Assembly: GCA_028282465.1 (NCBI GenBank)
Contig: JANQHX010000066.1
Span: 1-38,700, forward strand
Length of the DNA: 38,700 nt
Reading direction: 5' to 3'
Source: Gynuella sp.
GTDB taxonomy: Bacteria > Pseudomonadota > Gammaproteobacteria > Pseudomonadales > Natronospirillaceae
Of the stretch, positions 1-8,500 are shown in pieces. The translations under genes were made by a program, and so were the position numbers. The notes beneath the pieces were generated by a model. That model did not search any database. It was not told the DNA's origin and was given only the letters and a program-made list of their open reading frames with translations. Position 1 is the first letter of the stretch; each line of letters begins with the position of its first letter.

Positions 1-154
1 AGCATAAATCAATAAAATACGAATGGATGCTTGAAGAAAACCGATAATCTGGCAGTCTAGTTGGAAACAAATTGAGAAGAATGTTAAACACTTGCTGAGG
101 GCTTTTAGGCGGGTTTTTCTAAAGTCTCGTTAGCTGTCTTTCGAGTTTGAGGAC

Positions 155-774
155 ATGAACAGATATTTAGCATCTTCAGAATACATAGACTGGGAAAAGC
201 CAGAGGTATTCGCACAGGCAAAAGATCTTGCAAGTGGGGCTTCTGAGGCTAAAGAAATTACTCGTAGATGTTTTGAATTTGTGCGTGACGAGTAAGGCAT
301 AGTTGGGATTACGAACAAAACCCAGTAACTTGTAAGGCATCAGATGTCCTCAAACATCGTACAGGTTATTGCTATGCCAAAAGTCATTTGTTGGCCGCAC
401 TGTTACGCGCAAATGAAATTCCAGCAGGTTTATGCTATCAGCGTTTAACTATTACAGACGTTCCTCCGTTTTGTCTTCATGGTCTAAACGCCATATATTC
501 AAAACGCTATGGCTGGTATCGCATAGATGCACGGGGTAACAAACAAGGAGTTTCAGCCGAATTCTGTCCACCAGTGGAAAAATTGGCTTTTCCTATAGTA
601 ATGCAAGGTGAAGCCGACTTACCTGAAATTTGGGCAGAGCCATTGCCAGTTATCACTGAGGTTCTTATCAATAGTAAAACCTATCAAGAAGTCGCTGATA
701 ATTTACCAGACATCGAGCTAGTCACGGCTAACAAGTCAATGTTGCCGGACTCGCTAACGCTCGCCGCAAATTGA
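155..774 (+). pseudogene. Transglutaminase-like protein, broken by a one-base frameshift
   Basis: An ATG at 155 opens 46 codons ending in a helix that finishes FVRDE, then a TAA at 293. The protein continues in the next frame from about 292 as RHSWDYEQNPVTCKASDVL, then TGYCYAKSHLLAALLRANEI. Adding one A after position 292 would restore RDEIRHSWDY, the sequence expected for this bacterial transglutaminase-like family. The catalytic triad is visible in the second part: Cys in GYCYAKSH, His in PFCLHGL, Asp in YRIDARG. The intact protein would be about 206 residues, a normal length. It is the first visible cassette gene and its TGA lies inside the following attC. A sequencing error cannot be excluded. 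An internal ATG at 388 would give a protein lacking the catalytic Cys. Confidence 0.8.
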
Positions 775-785
775 GGCGTTATGTG
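726..785 (+). repeat. attC recombination site (cassette 1)
   Basis: A 60-bp imperfect palindrome begins GGCTAAC and ends GTTATGT. The left arm (GTCAATGTTGCCGGACTCGC) pairs with the right arm (GCTCGCCGCAAATTGAGGCG) with a few mismatches around a small loop. Outer R boxes, inner L boxes and a GC-rich stem fit an integron attC site. The stop codon of the upstream cassette gene lies inside it. Confidence 0.8.
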
Positions 786-792
786 AGTAAGA

Positions 793-1122
793 ATGGTATT
801 TAATGCTTCAAAGATTCCCGAATTTCAGGGAAAAGACAAAGAATACATAGATAGCTGTATGAGTTACTGTATAAAGAGAAGTTACATGGCGATCCCTTTT
901 TTTATGGTGTTTATTGGATTTGCTCTAAGTTCATACCTTTGGGACTTTGCTCTTGTTTCATATTTTTATGGCATTATTGGTAATCACGCAAAATACCTTC
1001 CCATGTTGGTAACGTTTCTAGGTTTGCACTTAATAATTATGTTTTTTATTAATATTCCATTTAGGTGGTCAGTTAGAAAGTACGAGCCAGAGTTTCAAAA
1101 AACACATAACAAAAAGTTATAG
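793..1122 (+). CDS. Cassette-encoded small membrane protein
   Basis: A 109-residue protein of no recognised family. A polar N-terminus of about 30 residues with two Cys precedes a hydrophobic segment near residues 33-52. A second runs around residues 53-65, and a third at 68-88 contains a run of Leu, Ile and Phe. The C-terminus is basic and ends NKKL. It probably sits in the inner membrane. No clear Shine-Dalgarno sequence precedes the ATG, which lies eight bases after the preceding attC, so translation may depend on upstream cassettes. The stop lies in the start of the next attC-like segment, which supports it as a cassette gene. Confidence 0.6.
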   Translation: MVFNASKIPEFQGKDKEYIDSCMSYCIKRSYMAIPFFMVFIGFALSSYLWDFALVSYFYGIIGNHAKYLPMLVTFLGLHLIIMFFINIPFRWSVRKYEPEFQKTHNKKL

Positions 1123-1195
1123 TAAAGTGGTTTTGCTACGGAACACCTAAAATCGTTGCTGCGCTACTCGGCGCCCCTAACCAAGAACCTTATGC
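1104..1195 (+). repeat. Possible degenerate attC site (cassette 2)
   Basis: The segment starts ACATAAC and ends CTTATGC, and lies between two same-strand genes with the first gene's stop inside it. Pairing between the arms is poor, with only local hairpins around TCGGCGCCCC. It is called mainly from position and from the terminal R-like boxes. Confidence 0.35.
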
Positions 1196-1208
1196 AAAAG
1201 GAGACTAC

Positions 1209-1646
1209 ATGTCGAAAGTAACTGGATGCTTTTTATTTATTATAGTTATTGGAGTGTTTTCTAATGCTTCAGCTACAGAGATTGAGCCATCGACCATTAG
1301 TAGTGATTCTCAATTCATTTGCGACAGTACAAATAGCTATGTGCAAAGGCAAATCAAAGAGATTGAATCATACAAATCTGATATTGCTCCAACTGTCGTT
1401 TCATGGGTTAGTAACTCTACAGAGGTTGTATCTGTGGTTCATTCGTCAATGTGTGGTAATTTGGGCTGCTCAGCTTTAGTTAGTTTCAAAAAAGATGGTG
1501 ATTCTTGTATTTCTAAATCTATCGCGATGGTGCAGCCTCATATTTCTTTGTATTTGGATCTTAATGTTGTAAACGTGCCAAATATCACTGGTTGCGTAAG
1601 CTGGTTACTCCATAATGGTAAAGTATCTAAAAGTAGCTGTGAATAA
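1209..1646 (+). CDS. Cassette-encoded secreted Cys-containing protein
   Basis: A 145-residue protein with a classical signal peptide: MSKVTGC, then a hydrophobic core at residues 7-17, then a likely cut after NASA near residue 22. The mature part is Ser and Thr rich and has six Cys, including a close C-x3-C pair in SSMCGNLGC, consistent with periplasmic disulfides. An AAGGAG Shine-Dalgarno at 1198-1203 fits the ATG at 1209. No family is recognised. It is a cassette gene by position, and a short second reading frame follows it before the next attC. Confidence 0.65.
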   Translation: MSKVTGCFLFIIVIGVFSNASATEIEPSTISSDSQFICDSTNSYVQRQIKEIESYKSDIAPTVVSWVSNSTEVVSVVHSSMCGNLGCSALVSFKKDGDSCISKSIAMVQPHISLYLDLNVVNVPNITGCVSWLLHNGKVSKSSCE

Positions 1647-1677
1647 TTGCATACAAAGGCATTATGACCTCACAACT

Positions 1678-1848
1678 ATGTTTTACTGGTTAAGAAAACG
1701 AAGGCTAATCTCCTTTATTGAGGAGCTGGCAACGTACAACAACAAGGGTATATCTTGGCGTAAACATGACGAGGATAGAATTGAGCAAGAACGAAATCGT
1801 CTTATCAATCTTATCCAAAATCAGGTATCCGCAATCGGGGTTAGCTAA
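1678..1848 (+). CDS. Possible small basic protein in the same cassette
   Basis: A 56-codon frame starts with MFYWLRKRRLISFIEEL and continues with a charged helix (HDEDRIEQERNRLINLIQNQ). The frame is open upstream to 1615, but that part overlaps the secreted-protein gene and looks unrelated. No clear ribosome-binding site precedes the ATG. The amphipathic, coiled-coil-like composition argues that it is not random, but nothing identifies a function. Confidence 0.35.
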   Translation: MFYWLRKRRLISFIEELATYNNKGISWRKHDEDRIEQERNRLINLIQNQVSAIGVS

Positions 1849-1935
1849 GTACCATTAGAACTACTTCAGGTATTAGAAAATGGCAGTCTTAGAGTTGGTT
1901 GTACCGGTAGGTATGTAGGTGTCGCTAAGGCAAAG

Positions 1936-1998
1936 TCATAACAAACGCTTCTAGCACGTGCCTTCGGCGCTAAAGCGCCCATTCTTGAGGTGTTATGT
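1936..1998 (+). repeat. attC recombination site (cassette 3)
   Basis: A 63-bp element begins TCATAAC and ends GTTATGT, with a central GGCGCTAAAGCGCC hairpin and a TTGAGG box before the right end, the usual L and R boxes. Pairing of the inner arms is imperfect. It is followed directly by the leader and ribosome site of the next cassette gene. Confidence 0.65.
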
Positions 1999-2045
1999 GA
2001 CTAGGCATCGAAAAATCGTACTAAAAATTAAATTAAGGAGTCTTA

Positions 2046-2387
2046 GTGAGTAAAATATCAGCTATTTTAATATTCGTTTTAATGATGGCTTTTTCAAGTC
2101 TCTCTATCGCAGGGGGCGACATAGAAGGAAAAATAAGAACTATCATTACTGACTCTAGAAGTGCTCATACTCCAAATCACGGAGTAATATTCATTGTGTT
2201 CGAGGGGAGTACAGATCGATACTATTTGCCCAAAGATGACCCGTCGTTCACATTTAATCAATCGGCTTTGTTAGCAGCTTTCGCTTCGAAGCAAAATGTA
2301 TATATTCAATGGGAAATCGATGCTATCTCTAGCAGCTTCGATAAGAAAATTATATTCGTATTGGTTGGCGAAAAGCCTTGGGGATAA
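2046..2387 (+). CDS. Cassette-encoded small secreted protein, GTG start
   Basis: A 113-residue protein starting at GTG, chosen because AAGGAG lies at 2035-2040, six bases upstream. It has a signal peptide (hydrophobic core at residues 4-17, likely cut after SIAG near residue 23). The mature part is short and beta-rich: GKIRTIITD, GVIFIVFEG, then a small helix LLAAFASKQNVYIQW and a final strand KKIIFVLVG. The order of strands, LLAAFAS helix and strands resembles the broken secreted protein at 3072-3411, so the two may belong to one family of small periplasmic cassette proteins. Molecular function is unknown. Confidence 0.65.
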   Translation: MSKISAILIFVLMMAFSSLSIAGGDIEGKIRTIITDSRSAHTPNHGVIFIVFEGSTDRYYLPKDDPSFTFNQSALLAAFASKQNVYIQWEIDAISSSFDKKIIFVLVGEKPWG

Positions 2388-2398
2388 ATTTCTGTCCA

Positions 2399-2510
2399 GC
2401 ACATAAAAAATCGCCAAGGCAGGGCCAGTTTTTCCGTCGCTCTTTTTGTGCTTCATAGCACAAAAGAATTAACTCCACCACTGGCCCTTACCGGGGCGTT
2501 AAAAACTATG
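2399..2510 (+). repeat. Long attC-like palindrome (cassette 4)
   Basis: An imperfect palindrome of about 110 bp. The left arm has CATA, then ATCGCC, GGGCCAGT, then TTTTTGTGCTTCATAGC. The right arm, read in reverse complement, gives CATAGTTTTTAACGCC, GGGCCAGT, then CTTTTGTGCTATGAAGC. The outermost boxes lack a clean TAAC/GTTA pair, so it may recombine poorly. Confidence 0.7.
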
Positions 2511-2564
2511 ATTGAATTAGTTTTTGGTTATAGGTTCCGGTGAGCTAGGCCTCTAGAATCATAT

Positions 2565-3002
2565 ATGAACATTCGAAAAATACTAAAAGACGACATAAAC
2601 CAATTGTCCGAGCTTTATATTAAGGTCTCCAAAGAACCACCTTGGAATGAGTATTGGAAAAAAGAATGGGCAATCGAAAGGTTATCGATTTTGTTTAATT
2701 GCCCGGGATTCTATGGTTACTTGTGTGAAGCAGAAGGTGTCTTTCTGGGTGCTATTTTCTCTCGGAAAAATAGCTACTTAGGTAATTTAGAGCTAGAAGT
2801 TGAAGAACTCTTTGTATCTCCTGATCACCAAGGTAGAGGTTTAGGAAGCCAACTAATGTCAAAATTAAGTTCTAGCGCTAAAAAGGATGGTATTTCTGTG
2901 CTTGTATTACTAACAGAAAAAGATTCTCCAGCAGAAAAATTCTATTTAAATAAAGAGTTTAAAACTAAAGACGAAATTGTATTCATGTATCAGCAAATAT
3001 AA
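2565..3002 (+). CDS. GNAT-family N-acetyltransferase (cassette)
   Basis: A 145-residue single-domain GNAT protein that should transfer an acetyl group from acetyl-CoA to an amine. The N-terminal MNIRKILKDDINQLSELYIKV is the usual first strand and helix. The core strand ELEVEELFVSPDHQGRGLGSQL, about residues 75-97, holds the acetyl-CoA pyrophosphate loop Q-G-R-G-L-G. The final part (VLLTEKDSPAEKFYLNKEFK) is the typical motif B with the Tyr before the last turn. The substrate cannot be told. It is not closely similar to the AAC(3)-I protein later in the window. No obvious Shine-Dalgarno precedes the ATG. It lies between two attC-like palindromes, so it is a cassette gene. Confidence 0.8.
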   Translation: MNIRKILKDDINQLSELYIKVSKEPPWNEYWKKEWAIERLSILFNCPGFYGYLCEAEGVFLGAIFSRKNSYLGNLELEVEELFVSPDHQGRGLGSQLMSKLSSSAKKDGISVLVLLTEKDSPAEKFYLNKEFKTKDEIVFMYQQI

Positions 3003-3058
3003 TGCTAGCAAATAGCTCAAAGGGACGTTTTTTACGTCGCTTTGCAAAATATTATAAC
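3001..3058 (+). repeat. attC-like site (cassette 5)
   Basis: The arms GCTCAAAGGGACGT and ACGTCGCTTTGC pair around a T-rich loop, with outer boxes TGCTAGC and TTATAAC. The R boxes are degenerate, but the stem, loop and position directly after a cassette stop codon fit an attC. Confidence 0.6.
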
Positions 3059-3071
3059 TTGAGAGAAAACT

Positions 3072-3411
3072 ATGAAATTTTTTGTCACTATTTTAGTCAT
3101 ATTAACTTCTAGCTTAAGCTACTCAGAAGTGGTTAGAAAAGAAAATTTGAATACTGCACCCAGTTTCAAATAATCGACCTAGCGATGCGGCAAGCCAATT
3201 GCTAACACGAGTTTACTTTACAGAAAAATCGGCATGGGGTGGCACATCATGTCGTAATGATGCCGCAGATATTCAAGAAGGAGATCAGCATATTCTATCT
3301 GCAATTATGATGGCTTTTGCATCTTCCAAGGAAGTGTCAATTGAGATTAATGATTCCTTACCCACGGTCCATAGTGTTTGTAAAATCACTGCAGCATTCA
3401 TATACAACTAA
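3072..3411 (+). pseudogene. Small secreted cassette protein, frameshifted
   Basis: An ATG at 3072 after a GAGAG site gives a signal peptide (MKFFVTILVILTSSLSYSE) and 33 codons before TAA at 3171. The downstream frame, open after a TGA near 3150, encodes SDAASQLLTRVYFTEKSAWG, then CRNDAADIQEGDQHILSAIM, ending VCKITAAFIYN with two Cys. This C-terminal part looks like a common family of small integron-cassette proteins that normally carry an N-terminal signal peptide. The two halves are therefore one gene split by a frameshift between about 3150 and 3171. A sequencing error is the alternative. Confidence 0.65.
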
Positions 3412-3451
3412 AGTTATAACAAACTAATCAAAGCCATGCACTTCTTACACT

Positions 3452-3492
3452 GGATGGCCTAAACGCTGTTCCGCAGTAGGCCATCCTTTATT
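3452..3492 (+). terminator. Hairpin terminator closing the cassette array
   Basis: A perfect 10-bp stem GGATGGCCTA / TAGGCCATCC with a 15-base loop is followed by TTTATT. Just upstream, GTTATAACAAAC at 3413-3424 looks like the left end of an attC whose right half is not recognisable, so this may be a decayed last attC. Confidence 0.6.
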
Positions 3493-3535
3493 AAGAGCGC
3501 TATATCTTTTAGAAAAACTTAACTAATTATTTTTT

Positions 3536-3549
3536 CTGACTTAAATCAG
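3536..3549 (+). promoter_or_regulatory. FNR/Anr-like palindrome
   Basis: CTGAC-TTAA-ATCAG is an inverted repeat close to the TTGAT-N4-ATCAA consensus of FNR/Anr-family regulators. It lies 56 bases upstream of the next start codon, a usual place for an activator site. No strong -35 box is seen, as expected for an activated promoter. Confidence 0.4.
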
Positions 3550-3605
3550 ACTGAAGTTGCCTTCTGGGTCTACACTAAGTGTGACTATTGACGGAGGGAC
3601 TTGCT

Positions 3606-4061
3606 ATGAGATTTCACACCGTTCACGATGTTATAGATCAATCCCGATCTATTCATGTCGCTTTATCCCACAAATACCAGGAACTAGAGCAACTTGTTTC
3701 TTCTGAGCGTGCTCAGTGGCTATTGGAATACCTCAATCGCCATGAAAATCGGATGGCAGAAGCGTTGCGAAAATATGATGATGACCTGTCAGCCAGCATT
3801 AAGGAAACCTGGCTGCAGCAGGATCCACATTGGGTATCAGAAGATATCTTGAATTCGCTGGAAGATATTGATGCAAACGATACCCAAGCTCTAATGTCGG
3901 CGGCTTTGAGCGTGGATACTGCCATTGTGGATGGTTATCGCGCTTTAGCCAGAACAGCTGACACAGATGAAATACGAGCTGTGTTGGGCAGTATTCTGGA
4001 TATGGAAGATCAGGAGCAACATCGCATCGCCACCGGTTTGATGAGAGGGTTGGATAGCTAA
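3606..4061 (+). CDS. Small all-helical protein, possibly ferritin-like
   Basis: A 151-residue protein beginning MRFHTVHDVIDQ. The start is set by GGAGG at 3593-3597; an upstream in-frame TTG at 3588 is unlikely. The whole protein is predicted helical. A helix with E41, H46 and E47 (LLEYLNRHENRM) and a last helix with E134, E137 and H139 (DMEDQEQHRIA) resemble the paired E and ExxH ligands of ferritin-like diiron bundles. This is an inference from spacing, not a recognised signature. Proteins of similar length and ending occur as conserved hypotheticals in gammaproteobacteria. It stands alone after the cassette array, behind an FNR-like palindrome, so oxygen- or nitric-oxide-linked expression is plausible. 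Confidence 0.6.
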   Translation: MRFHTVHDVIDQSRSIHVALSHKYQELEQLVSSERAQWLLEYLNRHENRMAEALRKYDDDLSASIKETWLQQDPHWVSEDILNSLEDIDANDTQALMSAALSVDTAIVDGYRALARTADTDEIRAVLGSILDMEDQEQHRIATGLMRGLDS

Positions 4062-4133
4062 TCCAATTCCTTTCCTAGAATATCATTTCATGGGCCGTCC
4101 TGGCCCAAGACTCCGTTTCGGCTTCCCAAACTG

Positions 4134-4147
4134 ATGACAAATGTCAT
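4134..4147 (+). promoter_or_regulatory. Palindromic operator candidate ahead of the RND operon
   Basis: ATGACA-AA-TGTCAT is a perfect 6-bp inverted repeat about 80 bases before the adaptor gene start. NarL/DesR-type regulators bind short inverted repeats, and such a regulator is encoded at the end of this operon, so it is a candidate autoregulatory site. It is the only clear palindrome in this 166-base gap apart from a TGGGCC/GGCCCA hairpin near 4091-4107. Confidence 0.4.
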
Positions 4148-4227
4148 GATTCTAGATGCCAAAGTGCACTGGGATATTTTTCTGGCTTATTTAGCCTTAA
4201 GTCATTAGAAATTTTCCGGAGAGTTTG

Positions 4228-5532
4228 ATGAAAACCATGCCCGTATTGAAAAAAGTCGGTGTAATTCTGGGGGGTCTGGTATCTGGCATTGCTGCCTTAA
4301 TGTTAATGGCTGCCTCCAAGCCTGCGCCGAAGTCGGTGGATGTGTCGAAAGCTGGAGTCACCGCAGTGGTCACTGAGCTATCTGAGGTCAGCTTTATTCC
4401 ATCCATTATTGGTTATGGCGAGCTGCAGCCAGCAGATGTGATCACGGTTGCCAGTGAAGTTAGCGGCCGTGTTCAATGGATTCACCCCGATCTGGCCAAG
4501 GGTGTGGCGTTTGATCAGGACACCATGGTTCTCAGGTTGGATAAAACTGATTTAGAGCTGAGTTTAATTCAAGCTCAGTCCAGCCTAGCGGCAGCGGAAT
4601 TGCAAAAACAACAAATGTTATTGGAGCAGGAAAACACTAAATCCAATTATCAATACACCAAGGAACGCTTCGACATTGTTAAATCCGAATTAGAACGCCG
4701 TGAACAACTGTTTGCCCAGGGCAGTATTTCCAGTGTCGACTTGGACCAGCAACGTCAAAGTTTTTTAAGCATTCAAACCGAACTTCAGGGTCAGGAGCTG
4801 GCCCTGTCGTTATTGCCTACAAATCTTCAACGTCAGGAAACAGAAATTCGTCGCCTTCAATCCACTGTTGCCCAAAGCCAACGTAATTTAAACCGGGCCG
4901 AAATTTTTGTTACCGCAAAAGGCCGAGTGGGAGATGTGCAGGTTTCCGAAGGCAGTTTTGTTGCCATTGGCTCACCGTTATTCAGTTACAGCAGCCGTGA
5001 CAGTTACGAAGTGGAAGTGAAGGTAACGCCACCCATTTTCTTTTCCATGTTTGGCCCAGAGGTGTCATTGGATAACGCCATCGCGCGAGTCAAACCGGCC
5101 CGAGTGAAAAACTTTGAAGGTTGGGCAGCAAAGCCTTTGCGTTTGAGTGAAGGCTTCGACAGCACCACTCGAATGCTCTCCATAGTGGTGGCCATGGAAG
5201 CGGAATTACCGGCCTCTGCCCGTGGCCTTTATGTGGAGGCTGACATCTATCGTCAGCCGACTTCGGCCTGGGTTGTACCTCGCAGCGCCATTCACAATGG
5301 CAACATTTATTTGTTGGATGACCAAAATCGGCTGGTGATTGAATCCGTTGATGTAAGTTTTTATCAGCAAGATTTCGCGGTGCTGGCAAACCAACCCAGC
5401 CACAAAACCCTGATAACCAGCCGTTTATTTCCTGCGGTTTCAGGCATGACAGTCGCACCAACCTTGGATACGGATGTGATGGCTTGGGTTAGCGACAGCC
5501 TGCCGACCAGCTTGCCTGCAATATTGAAATAA
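4228..5532 (+). CDS. RND efflux periplasmic adaptor (HlyD/MFP family)
   Basis: A 434-residue membrane fusion protein linking an inner-membrane RND pump to an outer-membrane channel. It has an N-terminal membrane anchor (residues 9-29) and no lipobox. The first lipoyl half follows (GYGELQPADVITVASEVSGR), then a long alpha-hairpin of about residues 110-225 rich in Gln, Glu and Leu. The second lipoyl half (GRVGDVQVSEGSFVAIGSPL) and beta-barrel and membrane-proximal domains come after. The start at 4228 is set by GGAGAG at 4218-4223. The pump gene follows after 15 bases. No outer-membrane factor gene is present, so it presumably uses a TolC-type channel encoded elsewhere. Confidence 0.9.
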   Translation: MKTMPVLKKVGVILGGLVSGIAALMLMAASKPAPKSVDVSKAGVTAVVTELSEVSFIPSIIGYGELQPADVITVASEVSGRVQWIHPDLAKGVAFDQDTMVLRLDKTDLELSLIQAQSSLAAAELQKQQMLLEQENTKSNYQYTKERFDIVKSELERREQLFAQGSISSVDLDQQRQSFLSIQTELQGQELALSLLPTNLQRQETEIRRLQSTVAQSQRNLNRAEIFVTAKGRVGDVQVSEGSFVAIGSPLFSYSSRDSYEVEVKVTPPIFFSMFGPEVSLDNAIARVKPARVKNFEGWAAKPLRLSEGFDSTTRMLSIVVAMEAELPASARGLYVEADIYRQPTSAWVVPRSAIHNGNIYLLDDQNRLVIESVDVSFYQQDFAVLANQPSHKTLITSRLFPAVSGMTVAPTLDTDVMAWVSDSLPTSLPAILK

Positions 5533-5547
5533 GCGGAGGCATTTGCC

Positions 5548-8500
5548 ATGTTGAAATATTTAATCAAACATCCCACCTTGCCCAATTTGCTGATGGTACT
5601 GGCTATGCTGGTGGGGTATCTGTCGCTGAATACTCTGACTCGTGAAACTTTTCCCGAAATTAAATCCTACACCATGCGAGTAAGTGTGGTTTATCCTGGG
5701 GCCACTGCCGAAGAAGTGGAAAGCAGTATTTGCGAACCCTTGGAAGCGGCTACTAATGGCTTGGAAAATCTGAAAGAAAAAATCTGTATCGCTCAGGAAA
5801 GTGCAGCATCCATGACATTGGAAATGTTTGAGCGTGGCGATTTTCAGGCTTTTAAAGACGATATCAAACAAGAAGTCGATGCCATTAGTAATTTCCCTGA
5901 AGATGCAGAAGACCCTCTGATAACAGAAACCGGTGATAACGACACCGTCGTTTCTCTGGCAGTGACCGGTGTCTCTGATCGTCTGCAATTGCACGAATTA
6001 ACCGAGCAACTGGAAGCCGATTTGTTGCGCGTTCCCGGTGTTGCAGAAGTTTCTCTATCTGGCTTTGGAACCCGGCAACTTATTATTGAAGTGGCACCCG
6101 AGCAGCTTAGGTCTTTAGGATTAAGCGTCAGTGATTTAGCCAACGCAATAAAAAGTCAGAGTCTTAATTTACCCATCGGTTCATTAGAAACTGCGGATCA
6201 ACAGGTGACCCTACGCTACTCTGATCGTCGTACCTCGGTTACCGACTTGATGGACTTAATCATCATCGCCTCTCCCACAGGTGGAGAAATTCGTCTGGGT
6301 GATATTGCTCATATCTATGAAGGTTTTGACAGCGACCAAAACCGTCTACTGTTCAATGGTCAGGAAGCCGGTCTGCTTACCATTTTTAAATCCAAGGCTG
6401 ATGATGGACCTAAGTTGGTGGAAAGCATTCAGGCATTTGCAGATGCTAAACAAAAACAACTGCCCGAAGGTATTGAGCTGACTTTAACTCAGGATTGGGC
6501 GTCCATTGTGATGGACCGTTTGGGGCTGATTGTGAAAAACGGTTGGCAGGGGCTGATTCTGGTATTCCTGGTGTTGTGGTTATTTTTCTCCATGCGTTAT
6601 TCCTTTTGGGTGGCTATGGGATTACCCATCTCGTTTTTTGCCGGTTTCTTCGTGATGTCGTGGTTGGGCATTTCTTTGAACATGATTTCCCTGGTGGCAT
6701 TATTAATCGCACTGGGGATATTGGTGGATGATGCCATTGTATTAGCGGAATCCATTGCCACTAACATTCAGGAAGCCAAAGAAAAACACGGTGAAAACCT
6801 CAGCCATGATCAACTCTATGAAGCTGTTTACTCCGGCGTAAAAAAAGTTCTCCGGGGTGTGTTGTCATCCTTTGCTACCACCGCTTTGATCTTCAGTGGC
6901 ACCCTGGCTATGACTGGAGTTATGGGTCAGATTTTAAAAGTTATGCCCATTGTTTTATTAATTGTGGTTAGCGTGAGTTTAATTGAAGCCTTCTGGATTC
7001 TGCCTAATCACCTAGCCCACAGCAGCGGTAAAATTGGTGCTAAGCGCACTGGGGTTAAACTCTGGTTTGATAACCATTTTGCCAAGCTCACTCACTGGGT
7101 TGGCAAAGGCGCAGACTTCGCTGTTGCTCATCCCTATGGTGTTGTGGCCAGTGCGTTGGCAGCATTGTTAATGGCAGTTGGGTTGCCGCTCAGTGGTCAA
7201 GTGAAGTTTGTTGGCTTTCCCAGTGCCGAAGGCGACATAGTGGTGAACCGAATTCACATGCCTTCAGGTACTCCGGCCGATCGAACCGAAGAAATCGTCA
7301 TGCAGAATCTGGCTGCACTTTATAAAATCGAAACTGAGTTTCCAGAAGCGGAGGGCCAACAGCTTATTGAATCTGTCACCGTTGAGTTTGGGACCAATGC
7401 CGATGTGGGAGAAAACGGTGATCATCTGGCAACCATTGCGGTGGTGTTATTAGGCGCTGAAAATCGGGACACTTCTGTTAATGATTTTATGAAAGCTTGG
7501 CGAGATGCTTCACCTGTCGCAGCGGATGCCGTTTCCATTAACTACAAAGAACCCGCCTTTGGGCCTTCCGGTCGTCCAGTTCATTTGAGATTGTCAGGCT
7601 ATGACCTTGAACAGTTAAGTGAAGCATCTGAAGCCTTTCAAAAAGCACTGACTGAATTTGCTGGTGTGTATAACATTCAAGACGACCTGAATCAGGGTAA
7701 ACGTGAATTGAATTTTTCCATGAAGCCTGGTGCGCTGTCCTTGGGGTTAACCAGTTCCAGTATTTCCAGTCAGTTAAGGACTGCTTTTGTAGGGCAAACC
7801 GTTGATGAAGTTCAGCAGAATGGTCGTACAACAGAAGTGGTGGTGAAGTACACGGAAGATGCACGTAACAGCTTGGCAGATATTGATAACCTGGTGCTAT
7901 TTAATTCCAGTACTGGTGTTGTGATTCCAGCAGATCAGGTGGTTGAAATAGACAATAACGTCAGCTGGTCCACCATTACTCGGGTGAATAATCGTCGGGT
8001 GATAAATGTCTATGCTGATATCGATTTATCCGTGACCACTTCCCGAGATATTCTGGCCCAAGTCAAAAACAATCTTCAGCCTGAAATTTTGGCGAAATTT
8101 TCTGGTGTGGAAGTTAGCTATGAAGGTGAAGACGCCAATATTCAGGAAGGCCAGAGTTCATTGGCTCAAGGTTTTTTGATTGCCTTATTTGGTGTGTACC
8201 TGTTGTTGAGTGCGCAGTTTAGAAACTATTCTGAGCCTTTGTTAGTGATGTCGGTGATTCCACTGGCATTAATTGGTTCCATTACCGGTCACTGGATTAT
8301 GGGCAAGCCATTTTCCATGCCAAGCATGATGGGCTATGTGGCGTTAGGAGGTATTGTCGTCAATAACTCGATTCTGTTAGCGGAATTTGTGCGCTACCGA
8401 ATGAGTCAGGGTATGGCATTAAAAGCTGCCGCCGCTCAGGCGTCTCGAGATAGATTCCGAGCTATCTTTATGACCACATTAACCACAGTTGCAGGCATGG

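Larger units (their letters stand above)
1..3492 (+). mobile_element. Distal end of an integron gene-cassette array
   Basis: Six short genes all read on the plus strand, most preceded or followed by an imperfect palindrome that starts near TAAC and ends near GTTA, which is the attC layout. Gene ends fall inside or just before these palindromes, as in integron cassettes. The cassettes encode unrelated small proteins: transglutaminase-like, membrane, secreted and GNAT. No integrase or attI is in the window. Because cassettes are read away from attI, the integrase should lie left of position 1 and this is the attI-distal end. The array ends at a strong hairpin near 3452-3490, after which ordinary chromosomal genes start. 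Several attC copies are degenerate and two cassette genes are frameshifted, suggesting old, weakly expressed cassettes. Confidence 0.8.

Noticed and set aside
1-154. Possible attC before the transglutaminase cassette (CGTTAGCTG near 128-136)
   Set aside because: A right-end box is present but the left part runs off or does not pair convincingly.
5090-5461. 123-codon minus-strand frame within the first RND adaptor gene
   Set aside because: It is fully covered by the adaptor gene, has no ribosome site and a composition typical of an antisense shadow.
7538-7864. 108-codon minus-strand frame inside the first RND pump gene
   Set aside because: Antisense shadow of a well-supported pump gene; no family resemblance.
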